Shown here one piece after another: positions 17,108 through 24,786 of a DNA stretch of 64,000 nt. The DNA is taken from positions 1 to 64,000 of the IMG/VR virus record IMGVR_UViG_3300035698_026135; one strand, written 5' to 3'. Position numbers and translations under genes: made by a program. Position 1 is the first letter of the stretch. The number at the start of each line of letters is the position of its first letter. The stretch is from a virus. Under the pieces are notes generated by a model, which ran no database searches, was not told the DNA's origin, and worked only from the letters and a program-made list of their open reading frames with translations.

Positions 17108-17647
17108 ATGGTACATATCTTAACGGGCGCCAAGATTTCTGCGCCGTCGAAAAAAGAGCTTCTATATGATCCGAAGGTGCGAGACGCTTTCACGTTAGGT
17201 AATTCAATTAGAGTCCTAAGGACGACTCGCCCCCGGCTCAAGGTTGGATTTACAAATGGTACGTTTAAAATTCTAACCCCAGCCCACTGCGTGTTTTTGA
17301 CGTTATGTAGAACTAAGTGCGACGTTCTTGTTGTTGGAATGAATAGCGATTATTCTCTTCGATTACTTAAGAGAGAGTCTCCTTTCACCACACAGGAGAG
17401 AGCGTTCTCTCTAGCTACGCTTCATCCGGTTGATTATGTAACAACTTTTGATCAAGAGACTCCTGAGCTTTGTATTTCGAAACTAGATGTTGATGTCGTC
17501 TTTAAGGGGCCCGACTATAAGAAGGAGGATGTTGTTTGTATGGGCAAAGAAGTAGAAATCATAGAGCACCCTTTCAATATTCACACGAGTGAGATTCTGA
17601 GGTCCAAGAAGGATTCAGAAAACAAATACTTCAACGTCTGCGAATGA
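17108..17647 (+). CDS. Cytidylyltransferase-like nucleotidyltransferase, HldE C-domain type (179 aa)
   Basis: VGFTNGTFKILTPAHCVFL (about residues 46-64) is the nucleotide-binding loop of the RfaE/HldE and glycerol-3-phosphate cytidylyltransferase family, with the HxGH motif degenerate as TPAH (Thr57-His60). LVVGMNSDYSLRLLK and VVFKGPDYKKED match the family's later motifs. In bacteria this activity attaches AMP to heptose-1-phosphate. It overlaps the sugar kinase by 4 nt (ATGA), so the two parts of HldE are separate coupled genes here. An active enzyme is likely but the His-to-Thr change is unusual. Confidence 0.8.
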   Translation: MVHILTGAKISAPSKKELLYDPKVRDAFTLGNSIRVLRTTRPRLKVGFTNGTFKILTPAHCVFLTLCRTKCDVLVVGMNSDYSLRLLKRESPFTTQERAFSLATLHPVDYVTTFDQETPELCISKLDVDVVFKGPDYKKEDVVCMGKEVEIIEHPFNIHTSEILRSKKDSENKYFNVCE

Positions 17648-18516
17648 ATACCGACGAAAGAATACTTGTTGTCGGAGACAGCATCTTAGATATCTATAGC
17701 TACGGAAGCGTCGATCGCGTGTCTCCAGAGGCTCCCTGCTTCGTTTTAGACCACAGTCATGAAGAACGCACCCTCGGTGGTGCATGCAACACAGCGGCCA
17801 ACATCAGGTCTCTGAGCGGTATGTGCGATTTAAAGATAGATTATTTCGGATATAATTCCCTCGCCCTAGAAAAAATGTTTAGTGAATACAATATTAATTG
17901 TATCGGAATTCCTATCGAGGAAGACAAAATCCTAACAAAGAGACGGTTCGTTTGCAAGAATCAACAGCTTCTCAGGGTCGACAATAGAAAAAGATATGAT
18001 GACAAAGCTATTTCTGCTGCCTCTTCGATGAAGTTTTCGAATATAGATTTTAAAAAATATAATCTCATCGTAGTTTCCGATTATGACAAAGGAACAATTG
18101 GAGTTGAAGAGTTTGAAACGCTGGCAACATCCGGTGTTCCAATAATTGTGGACCTAAAAAGAGTTAGAAAGAGCATGCCAAATTTCAAAGGCCTCTCTTG
18201 CATCTTTAAGTGTAACGAAAAAGAATATGATGAGAACCCTTTCATATCCTTGCTCTCTGACGAGGTTGTTGTTACGCTAGGGAGTAGTGGATATTCTCTT
18301 ATAAACACGAGAGAGGCCTTCCCAGCCACCGTCCAAGGAGGAAGGGTTGTTGATGTTATTGGCGCTGGAGATTCGTATCTTGCAGGAATGTGTGTAAATT
18401 TTATGGAAACCCGCGAGTTTGATGTACATAAGATGACAGCCTTTGGAAACAAGGCCGCAGGAGAGAAGGTAAAGCATTTCGGGACTCTCGCGGTAAAAAG
18501 GAGTATGATTGAGTGA
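17644..18516 (+). CDS. PfkB-family sugar kinase, HldE N-domain type (290 aa)
   Basis: LVVGDSILDIYSYGSVDRVS and TLGGACNTAANIRSL match the N-terminal substrate motifs of D-glycero-D-manno-heptose-7-phosphate kinase. VVDVIGAGDSYLAGM contains the catalytic GAGD at residues 240-243. Length fits the family kinase domain. Together with the nucleotidyltransferase just upstream, it would supply nucleotide-activated heptose for the heptosyltransferase-like genes at 2083 and 7845. Its TGA overlaps the GTG of the HNH-cupin gene (18513-18516). Confidence 0.85.
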   Translation: MNTDERILVVGDSILDIYSYGSVDRVSPEAPCFVLDHSHEERTLGGACNTAANIRSLSGMCDLKIDYFGYNSLALEKMFSEYNINCIGIPIEEDKILTKRRFVCKNQQLLRVDNRKRYDDKAISAASSMKFSNIDFKKYNLIVVSDYDKGTIGVEEFETLATSGVPIIVDLKRVRKSMPNFKGLSCIFKCNEKEYDENPFISLLSDEVVVTLGSSGYSLINTREAFPATVQGGRVVDVIGAGDSYLAGMCVNFMETREFDVHKMTAFGNKAAGEKVKHFGTLAVKRSMIE

Positions 18517-19736
18517 TTTTGTCCGAAAACCCAAAATCAAAATGGTCAAAACAAAAAGTGGATTGTCGCTGCGATAAATGCAATTCTGAATTTGCAAGAA
18601 GATATGATATATTATACAAGAAAAAAGAACACTTATGTCAAACTTGTATTAATTTAGCAAACGGCGACCGTTTGCGAGGCCGCACTAGAATAAGAGTTGC
18701 CGTAGAAAAAGTTGCTGCTGCCCTCCGCGCACTAGGAGAAAGAAATAGGGTAACTCTATCTTGTGTTTATTGTTCAGAATCTTTTGTGGTTCCATATGCC
18801 AAACGAAGCAGGAAGTTTTGTTCAAGAGCCTGTTCTTCGAAAGGACAGGGAAGAAGAGTGGGTAAAAACAAAAATCTTTCTTTGTGCAAAATTTGCAAAG
18901 AAGAATTTAGCCATTATGGATCAAGAGATGTCTGTAGTCGCTCTTGTAATGTTGTAAAAATGAAAAAAGAGCGGCTCGGATCAAATAATCCGTCGTTCAA
19001 AGGAGAGGACAAATACACTAATAGGGAGTGTCCCAACTGCGGCGATGCCTTCAAGTTTTCAAGTGTCGGCCCACACAGAGATCAGGATAGGACCTTTTGC
19101 TCTCAGGAATGTTCTCATCTTTATCAGGTTGGTAAAAATAGTCCCCTCTTCCTTGAGGGGATAGATAGAGAATACCCTACTGAATTTAATAATAAATTAA
19201 GAAAAAAAATTCGAAAAAGAGACGATTTTGAATGCTCTCTCTGCGGAGGCGAAGAAGATAAAAAGCTAAGCATTCATCATATAGATTATAACAAAAGCAA
19301 TTTAAACGAAAACAATCTAATCACTCTTTGCTCTTCGTGTCATGCAACAACAAATTTTAATAGAGAGTTTTGGTCAATTTTTTATTCTGCGGTTTTATCT
19401 GGTTGCAAGATCGTAAAAAAGGGGTGGGGATGTGAAGCACACATCGTTAATAATGAAAGTTATTGTCTTAAATATTTGATATTTTTCCCAGGAAAAAAGT
19501 TTTCAAATCATTATCATTTACAAAAAAAAGAAACGTGGCATTGTTTGATCGGAAGCTTTTGTTGCTACATAGAGGATGACGAAGATACAAATTATTTTGT
19601 ATTTAAAAAAGGCGATATAATCACCCTAGAGAGGGGCGTAAAGCATCAGATTAAGGCGAATCAGTATTCTATTTTAACCGAGGTTTCAACTCAAGACTTT
19701 AAGGAAGACTCCTACAGGATCAAACGTGGAGACTGA
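18513..19736 (+). CDS. HNH endonuclease fused in frame to a sugar-pathway cupin (407 aa)
   Basis: Residues 1 to about 297 look like a complete HNH homing endonuclease: several C-x2-C zinc motifs (CRCDKCNSEF, LSCVYCSE, SLCKICKEEF, CPNCGDAF), NUMOD-like GSNNPSFKG and GKNSPLFLEG, then CSLCGGEED, IHHIDYNKSNLNENNLITLC and SSCH, closing in the usual TNFNREFWSIFY tail. From about residue 298 to 407 a cupin follows directly (KIVKKGWGCEAHIVNNESYC, NHYHLQKKETWHCLIG, FKKGDIITLERGVKHQI), of the mannose-6-phosphate-isomerase type. Codon 298 is TGC (19404) where a stand-alone cupin would have ATG. The cupin belongs naturally after the kinase gene. Confidence 0.85.
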   Translation: MILSENPKSKWSKQKVDCRCDKCNSEFARRYDILYKKKEHLCQTCINLANGDRLRGRTRIRVAVEKVAAALRALGERNRVTLSCVYCSESFVVPYAKRSRKFCSRACSSKGQGRRVGKNKNLSLCKICKEEFSHYGSRDVCSRSCNVVKMKKERLGSNNPSFKGEDKYTNRECPNCGDAFKFSSVGPHRDQDRTFCSQECSHLYQVGKNSPLFLEGIDREYPTEFNNKLRKKIRKRDDFECSLCGGEEDKKLSIHHIDYNKSNLNENNLITLCSSCHATTNFNREFWSIFYSAVLSGCKIVKKGWGCEAHIVNNESYCLKYLIFFPGKKFSNHYHLQKKETWHCLIGSFCCYIEDDEDTNYFVFKKGDIITLERGVKHQIKANQYSILTEVSTQDFKEDSYRIKRGD

Positions 19737-19983
19737 AGAGACGTATTTGTGGCACCATAGCCCATTTTTGTCCTCTATTCCTACCGAGAGAGTGAAACAC
19801 AAACTCAAGATTATAAAGGAGACCGACATAGACGAGGGTGCGGTCTTTAGATTGGAAAATAACAAATTTTTATTTATCAGATTTTACGGAACGAGAAAAG
19901 ATTTAAGTTTGGGCTATACAGACATAAAAGAATTTGACAATTCAGAAGAAGCTGTTAAGATGTATGAGGAATTTTATGAATAA
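19726..19983 (+). CDS. Hypothetical protein (85 aa)
   Basis: GTG 19726 overlaps the upstream stop by 11 nt. The sequence has an aromatic N-terminus (TYLWHHSPFLSSIPTERV) and a beta-rich middle (KFLFIRFYGTRKDLSLGYTD). No catalytic motif or membrane segment is seen. The small overlaps on both sides support it as a real gene. I do not recognise it. Confidence 0.65.
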   Translation: METEETYLWHHSPFLSSIPTERVKHKLKIIKETDIDEGAVFRLENNKFLFIRFYGTRKDLSLGYTDIKEFDNSEEAVKMYEEFYE

Positions 19984-20335
19984 ATTACAAAGAAGAGAAG
20001 AGAAGACATTTCTCAAAGCGGAGATGACAAGAATGATGGCCGACATCGGTATCTCTAGGCGTTTCTTTCAAAGAAATATTCCCAAAGTCTCCGGCGAGGG
20101 TTATGAGTTCGCCCGCACCAAAGATGGCAAGAAGGCAAGCCTTCGACAACAATATTCTTTATTGAAGACCCTTCACGAATCTCACGTAGACATGAAAGAG
20201 ATGCTAAAACAACAAAAGGGAAACATAGAAAAAGATCAAGAATTTAAATCCTTTGGCTCTGATGCCATGGGAGATGGTGGAAGCCAACAAGAATTGTTAA
20301 ATAATGTAAAAAGTGTTTTCGATAGAAACAAATAA
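19976..20335 (+). CDS. Basic helical hypothetical protein (119 aa)
   Basis: ATG 19976 follows gaggaa and overlaps the upstream stop by 8 nt; an earlier in-frame start would overlap by 50 nt and is less likely. The N-terminal half is strongly basic (MNKLQRREEKTFLKAEMTRM, ISRRFFQRNIP), the rest helical, with a short Gly-rich stretch (AMGDGGSQQE). Nucleic acid binding is possible on charge alone. I do not recognise the family. Confidence 0.6.
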   Translation: MNKLQRREEKTFLKAEMTRMMADIGISRRFFQRNIPKVSGEGYEFARTKDGKKASLRQQYSLLKTLHESHVDMKEMLKQQKGNIEKDQEFKSFGSDAMGDGGSQQELLNNVKSVFDRNK

Positions 20336-20347
20336 GGAGATAGAAAA

Positions 20348-20497
20348 ATGCAAAGCAAAGAAGATGTAATGAGAAGTTTTTTTGAGACAAAGCCCGAGGG
20401 CGACGACGGGGAGAATGCGCAGCATCGATACGAAAGAGACAAGTTGCTATTGCTCGCCGTACTTGAGGTCCGCGACCTCCTGAGCCAAAAGAAGTAA
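20348..20497 (+). CDS. Small hypothetical protein (49 aa)
   Basis: ATG 20348 is preceded by an excellent Shine-Dalgarno (aaggag at 20334-20339) and the stop overlaps the next ATG (TAATG). The peptide starts MQSKEDVMRSFFETKPEG and ends in a leucine-rich helix (KLLLLAVLEVRDLLSQKK). There is no recognisable motif. The gene fills the gap between two others precisely, which supports it. Confidence 0.65.
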   Translation: MQSKEDVMRSFFETKPEGDDGENAQHRYERDKLLLLAVLEVRDLLSQKK

Positions 20498-20706
20498 TGC
20501 CTCTTTATGCCTATGAATGTCCTGACTGCGGGAAAGTGGAGGAGCATCTCCTCAAACTCTCAGAGAGAGAGGACCCTGTTTTTTGTGAACAGGATGGGTC
20601 AAAGATGACTCCAATCCTCTCGTGCATAGCGAGAGACAGGAAGGGCGCGGGTCTTTATTCTATTGATACCGCAAACGTTGAGAAATGGGGAGACTACGAT
20701 GGATAG
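20497..20706 (+). CDS. FmdB-type zinc-ribbon protein (69 aa)
   Basis: The start MPLYAYECPDCGKVEEHLLK with CPDC, and the later FCEQDG and MTPILSC, follow the FmdB/zinc-ribbon regulatory family layout, with the second metal pair reduced to single Cys residues. It is the second member in this window (compare 16018), sharing the Y-E-C-x2-C-G-K opening. The role in phages is unknown; protein contact during transcription or metal storage are possible. It overlaps its neighbours by 1 and 8 nt. Confidence 0.75.
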   Translation: MPLYAYECPDCGKVEEHLLKLSEREDPVFCEQDGSKMTPILSCIARDRKGAGLYSIDTANVEKWGDYDG

Positions 20707-21151
20707 CAATATTATTATAGTTTTTTCTGTCTTTTTGACATTCGCAATCGGCGGAGTTTTAATTCTTGCTTTCAAATTAGACAAGCAATCAAAAGATTTA
20801 AAAGATAGAGAATCAGAAATTAAAGACCTACTACACCAAATTGTTGCGTCCAACGACGAGAAAGTCTTGATCCAGCAGGCCTCTCTTGATGTAGTAGGGC
20901 AGAATGCCAACCTAGAAGAGTTAAATAGGGATTTGGTAACACTAACACAGCAGTACGAAGGATTCATCTTTGATGTTTCCAATTTGATAACTACTGACGT
21001 CGACTTTTTGCGCGGGTCTTTGGCAAGAAAGCTTTCTTTGGATATACCTGAAGTTCAGGATTTATACAGAGGCTTAGAGCTTTTCAAGGTCAAGATCAAC
21101 ACTATAAAAGATTTGATTGCAGAAGCGAGAAAGATTAAGGATGTAGAATAA
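20699..21151 (+). CDS. Single-pass membrane-anchored coiled-coil protein (150 aa)
   Basis: ATG 20699 is chosen because it gives an 8-nt overlap and a clean N-terminal anchor: MDSNIIIVFSVFLTFAIGGV then LILAF. After the membrane segment comes a long charged helix (KLDKQSKDLKDRESEIKDLL) likely to form a coiled coil. The topology suits an inner-membrane protein with a soluble helical domain. An i-spanin-like role is possible from shape but nothing in the context (no holin or lysin nearby) supports it. Confidence 0.6.
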   Translation: MDSNIIIVFSVFLTFAIGGVLILAFKLDKQSKDLKDRESEIKDLLHQIVASNDEKVLIQQASLDVVGQNANLEELNRDLVTLTQQYEGFIFDVSNLITTDVDFLRGSLARKLSLDIPEVQDLYRGLELFKVKINTIKDLIAEARKIKDVE

Positions 21152-21154
21152 TAT

Positions 21155-21820
21155 ATGTATTTTGGAGACGATGTAGATCAAGCCATTGTGCTTTTTCAAC
21201 TTGAAACAGATAAAGACTTAAAGAACGAAGTTTTCATAAACGATATAAAGCCGGCCTTCGACAAGCTGATAACATATCATTACTTTAGACTTCCTCCTTC
21301 CATCAGAGAAGAGGAGATGAAGCACGATTGTTTGTCTGACCTGTACGAAAAGATAGGAAAGTTTAATAGCGAACATAAAAGGGCATTCCCTTATTTTAAT
21401 GTTATTACAAAACATTTTTTCATACAGAAGCTAAAAAAGAAGAGAAAAAAGGCTGCCATCGATAAGAGCACAGAGAGTCTCAGTGATTATTATGCCAATC
21501 AAAGCTCTTTTGACGAACATCTATCTGTGGCCGCATTCGATGAAGAATATGAGAAAGTCGAGTTTTTGAACATTTTCAAGGAACATCTCCCTCGCTGGCG
21601 AGATCAATTCGGAAAAGAGCAAGAGAGGTTGGTCGTGGATTCTCTGATCTCTTTGTTCGAAAATGTTGACAAAATAGATATTTATAACAAAAAGGCTATA
21701 TTTTTCTATTTAAAGGAGATGACCGATCTCAATTCTAAACAAATAGCGACAAACCTTAATAAAATCAAGAAGAAATTTGTCCTTTTAAAGAAGCAATATA
21801 ATCACGGAGGAATTAGTTGA
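21155..21820 (+). CDS. Probable late-transcription sigma factor, T4 gp55-like (221 aa)
   Basis: The region from about residue 40 to 110 (YHYFRLPPSIREEEMKHDCL, then GKFNSEHKRAFPYFNVITKH and FFIQKLKKKRKK) follows the arrangement of T4 gp55: a sigma region 2-like helix set in which a D-G/C-L...NF...PYAY-like block is followed by a basic RIKKERK-type segment. The C-terminus (MTDLNSKQIATNLNKIKKKF) looks like a helix-turn-helix. T4 gp55 is 185 residues. If correct, it would direct host RNA polymerase to late promoters for the head and tail genes. The call comes from pattern and context only. Confidence 0.55.
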   Translation: MYFGDDVDQAIVLFQLETDKDLKNEVFINDIKPAFDKLITYHYFRLPPSIREEEMKHDCLSDLYEKIGKFNSEHKRAFPYFNVITKHFFIQKLKKKRKKAAIDKSTESLSDYYANQSSFDEHLSVAAFDEEYEKVEFLNIFKEHLPRWRDQFGKEQERLVVDSLISLFENVDKIDIYNKKAIFFYLKEMTDLNSKQIATNLNKIKKKFVLLKKQYNHGGIS

Positions 21821-22144
21821 TTGTCCAAAAAGAAAAAAGATTTAGAAGAGCTTGTAAATGAAGCCCTCAGAAACGTAGTCGCGGATCGAAATAAGGTCCT
21901 TGAGGCCTATAAGAGCATGGAAGACCTTGGAGTGTTTTCTAACGCCGAACAGACAATGATGGCTGGATCAACAGCAGTTAAGCTTTTGGAGCAACTAACA
22001 AAGGCAAACGATCAAATTGTCAAATTGGCACAGATTAAAGAGCGAGAAGAATCTCGCCAAAAGAAAGTCGATGATGACGGCCCGAACAAGCCTTTTGATA
22101 TCGAAGCCCTCCGCGCACTCCAAGATGCCGAAGAGGCAAACTGA
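21821..22144 (+). CDS. Helical protein, possible gp16-like small terminase subunit (107 aa)
   Basis: TTG 21821 follows a strong Shine-Dalgarno (cggagg, 21805-21810). The protein is helical: RNVVADRNKVLEAYKSMEDL, then TAVKLLEQLTKANDQIVKLA ahead of a basic QIKEREESRQKK. The last helix resembles the central helix of T4 gp16 that ends in a TTTNREILKLHK-type segment, and the acidic C-terminal tail is also similar. T4 gp16 is longer (164 aa). The large terminase is far away (50268), so the assignment is weak; a simple coiled-coil protein is the alternative. Confidence 0.4.
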   Translation: MSKKKKDLEELVNEALRNVVADRNKVLEAYKSMEDLGVFSNAEQTMMAGSTAVKLLEQLTKANDQIVKLAQIKEREESRQKKVDDDGPNKPFDIEALRALQDAEEAN

Positions 22145-22368
22145 TGTCTTTGGAAAATAGTCAGACAGAAGATCTGGAAAGTAGGTGGCAACAACAAATA
22201 AAAAGGTACACCGAAGAATTAAAGCTGTTCAAAAATGCTCTGATCAAAATAAATAAAATAAGGGAAGAGCTTCTTTTGATTCGAGAAGAGCTTGTCTCTC
22301 GAAATATCGAGGTTGACGAAGATATTCCCGAAGGAGCCGAAGAAAAGAGTTGCCAAAACGAAGCGTAG
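22144..22368 (+). CDS. Small coiled-coil hypothetical protein (74 aa)
   Basis: The start overlaps the upstream stop (TGATG). The sequence is a heptad-rich helix (WQQQIKRYTEELKLFKNALI, INKIREELLLIREELVSRN) with an acidic tail. It overlaps the hub gene by 19 nt. Its role is unknown; the position between a possible packaging gene and the baseplate hub gives no firm clue. Confidence 0.6.
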   Translation: MSLENSQTEDLESRWQQQIKRYTEELKLFKNALIKINKIREELLLIREELVSRNIEVDEDIPEGAEEKSCQNEA

Positions 22369-23456
22369 AAGATCTTCTATATCCCGAACGAGGTTTCTTC
22401 AGGATGGTGAAGGACTATTCGGATGGAAAACTTTCTAACGACGACAACACGTTGTTCTACAGAGCAGTTGTGATCGATGTTGATTCTATAGGCGGACAGC
22501 TAGAGTCTAACCCCCCCAATCCCAAAGGGAGCATAAGAGCACGTATCTACACCAGGGGGATGGATTCCACGACTCCCGATGATGCTTTGACTATTTTTCA
22601 TCCCTTCTTCCCCGGTAATATATCTCAGGGCTTGGAGCCTGACGAACACGTTTTTGTTATCTTCGAAGACCCAGGACAGACAAATGGAATGTGGGTAACC
22701 ACGGTTCCTGCGTTCCGAGATCAAAATTTCAGAGATCCCGAAGAGCCGAGGCAAAAGAAAGCAAGCTCCGCTAACACGTTCGAGGGAACAGACCCAGGAT
22801 CGACAAGAGACAGCAATAGAGACTTGGCCTTCGGAGGAACAGCAGAAGCAGACTTTGCAAGAGAAGAGGTCGTAAGCACCTTCGTTGGATCTTCGGACTC
22901 CCTATTTAAGGATAAAAAAGTTTTACATATCGGCGACAGCTTAGCGGGAACAGGCTTCGGAAAAGAGTTGGGAGCCCTCATAAGAGAGGAAGGCGCAAAG
23001 TCATATAAGGCAGACAGCAGAAAGAACTGGGGTGTCGCCGCATGGAATAGGGGATATATCGACAAAAACAACAAACAAACAAACGCCCAAGAGGCCGTAG
23101 AGGAGGAGTCTCCAGATGTCGTACTGATCTCACTGGGCGTCAACGATCATGTCTCTGCGGCCGGGAACCCAGACGACTACACACAAGAAGCAGCAGCCCT
23201 TATGGCATTGGTATCTTCTGCCCCTAAGGTTATTTGGATTACTCCTCCAACCGTAACGGGCAAGGCCTCGCTCAGAAATTCTGGATTGGTCACGGTTAGA
23301 GAGTCTATATATGCCGCAACCCAAGGCCGTTTTGTCGAATCTAAAGATCTCACTGGAGAATCAGAGAGAAACAAAAACGGAATTCAATTCGCAGCTCGTG
23401 GAGCCAAACTGTATGCAGAAGCGATTATGGCTCGACTGAAAAGGGGTTCTTTCTAA
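22350..23456 (+). CDS. Baseplate hub protein, gp5-like OB domain fused to an SGNH-hydrolase domain (368 aa)
   Basis: Residues about 35-125 resemble the gp5 N-terminal OB domain (GSIRARIYTRGMD, FHPFFPGNISQGLEPDEHVF, VIFEDPGQTNGMWV). Residues about 188-365 are an SGNH/GDSL domain: block I HIGDSLAG (Ser197), block III SLGVND (Gly263-Asp266) and a block V helix FAARGAKLYAEAI. The usual catalytic D-G-x-H of block V is N-G-I-Q (343-346), so the Asp-His pair is missing. T4 gp5 carries lysozyme at this place. It probably forms the hub above the spike encoded next. Start TTG 22350 is plausible; ATG 22404 is the alternative. Confidence 0.8.
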   Translation: MPKRSVEDLLYPERGFFRMVKDYSDGKLSNDDNTLFYRAVVIDVDSIGGQLESNPPNPKGSIRARIYTRGMDSTTPDDALTIFHPFFPGNISQGLEPDEHVFVIFEDPGQTNGMWVTTVPAFRDQNFRDPEEPRQKKASSANTFEGTDPGSTRDSNRDLAFGGTAEADFAREEVVSTFVGSSDSLFKDKKVLHIGDSLAGTGFGKELGALIREEGAKSYKADSRKNWGVAAWNRGYIDKNNKQTNAQEAVEEESPDVVLISLGVNDHVSAAGNPDDYTQEAAALMALVSSAPKVIWITPPTVTGKASLRNSGLVTVRESIYAATQGRFVESKDLTGESERNKNGIQFAARGAKLYAEAIMARLKRGSF

Positions 23457-24088
23457 TGGCAATACGAGAAATTATAGCAAACTTTATAGAAAGGGCTTCG
23501 GACGTTGTTTACTACGGGAGAAACGCGTCACGCATCGTGCTCGGAACAGACAGAAAAGATAGAGTTGATTCTGGCTATGGAGATTCGTCTGAGTCGGCCG
23601 AGACCGAAAGTTCCATGATAGATATGGTTGCAGGCTACACCAAACAAAATCCAGATTATATAAACGATAAATCCAGGATTCTCATCGCCGCAAAAACAGA
23701 TCCTGACGATTATTTTACGATGGAGCTGGGAGAAAGTCAGAAAGCCGTAGGTGCAATCGTGTTGGTCTCGGATAATATTTATTTAAAAGCTAGAAATAAT
23801 ATCAAGATAAGAAATGGAAATGCTACGATTTTGATAAAATCTGATGGAAATATTGAGATAGAGACTCCCGAAAATACAAACATTAAGAGCGGAGATTCGG
23901 TTTTGACGATGGAGTCTAATGGAGATATAACTATGGGCTCAGAATCAGGCCAGGCAGTGAGAATTATTACTGAAAACGATACCTGCACTGGGCCAGATAG
24001 CACAACTGGAGCCCCGATAATTTCAAGATTTGTCAAAACTCTTCCCGGCGCGTTGGTCAACAACAATAAAGTTAAAATTAAAATATAG
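23456..24088 (+). CDS. Beta-helix spike / gp5 C-terminal-like protein (210 aa)
   Basis: The second half is a regular beta-helical repeat (IYLKARNNIKIRNGNATILI, KSDGNIEIETPENTNIKSGD, SVLTMESNGDITMGSESG), the pattern of the gp5 C-terminal spike and VgrG-like tips. The N-terminal half (SRIVLGTDRKDRVDSGYGD, SRILIAAKTDPDDYF) resembles the strand-rich entry domain. In T4 the OB domain and spike are one protein; here they are separate genes joined by a 1-nt overlap (TAATG). It probably trimerises as the cell-puncturing needle. Confidence 0.75.
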   Translation: MAIREIIANFIERASDVVYYGRNASRIVLGTDRKDRVDSGYGDSSESAETESSMIDMVAGYTKQNPDYINDKSRILIAAKTDPDDYFTMELGESQKAVGAIVLVSDNIYLKARNNIKIRNGNATILIKSDGNIEIETPENTNIKSGDSVLTMESNGDITMGSESGQAVRIITENDTCTGPDSTTGAPIISRFVKTLPGALVNNNKVKIKI

Positions 24089-24786
24089 TGGAAAAGTCAA
24101 ACTATAGTATCTATTTCCTTAGGTGTCCTATTGAAAATATCGTTAGATATATCGGCATAAGCACCGATCCAGAAAGGAGATATAGAGGACACTTAAAAAA
24201 GTCCAAAAGAGACAATCTACATAAGAGTAACTGGTTCGATAAGATTGAGAAAGAAAACAAAAAACCAATATTGGAAATATATAAATCCGGTCTCTCAAAG
24301 AAGCTAGCTTGCGCTAGAGAAATTGAACTAATAGCCGAATATAGAGATAGACTAGGAAAAAAATTAACAAACATCCATAAAGGGGGAGGCACTCCGCCTC
24401 TTCAGCTAGGCGAAAAAAACTTTAATTATGGAAAATCCTGGGGGCGAAAAGGTCCTCAGCCTCATTTGAAAGGAGGCAATAATCCGTCAAGCAGCGCGGA
24501 AATAAAAAACAAAATATCTCTGGCCAAATCAATCCCCGTTAAACAATATGACTTAGGTGGAAATTTTATAAAGTTGTGGCCCGGAGCTTCTTTTGCCGCC
24601 GCGACCACAAAAATCAAAAGATATAAGACTAGGCCAATACTTCAAATAGATGAAACAGGAAGCGTGATAAGAGAATATGTTTCTGCTCGCGAAGCAAAGA
24701 GGACGACTGGATTCAAGTCTATCGCGGACGTTGTCGACAACCCTAATCGTAAATGCGGCGGTTACATCTGGAAATACAAAGATTAA
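24088..24786 (+). CDS. GIY-YIG homing endonuclease with NUMOD1 repeats (232 aa)
   Basis: The nuclease domain shows SIYFLRCP then RYIGISTDPERRYRGHL with the catalytic Arg, and the conserved Glu in CAREIELIAEY. A GGTPP/NYGKSWGRKG spacer leads to two NUMOD1-like units (IPVKQYDLGGNFIKLWPGAS and RPILQIDETGSVIREYVSAR), ending GGYIWKYKD. GTG 24088 overlaps the spike stop by 1 nt; the TAA abuts the next ATG. It divides the hub/spike pair from the following baseplate genes. Confidence 0.85.
   Translation: MEKSNYSIYFLRCPIENIVRYIGISTDPERRYRGHLKKSKRDNLHKSNWFDKIEKENKKPILEIYKSGLSKKLACAREIELIAEYRDRLGKKLTNIHKGGGTPPLQLGEKNFNYGKSWGRKGPQPHLKGGNNPSSSAEIKNKISLAKSIPVKQYDLGGNFIKLWPGASFAAATTKIKRYKTRPILQIDETGSVIREYVSAREAKRTTGFKSIADVVDNPNRKCGGYIWKYKD

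Noticed and set aside
20699-21151. Membrane-anchored coiled coil as an i-spanin
   Set aside because: No holin, endolysin or o-spanin lipobox is seen nearby, so only the topology supports it.
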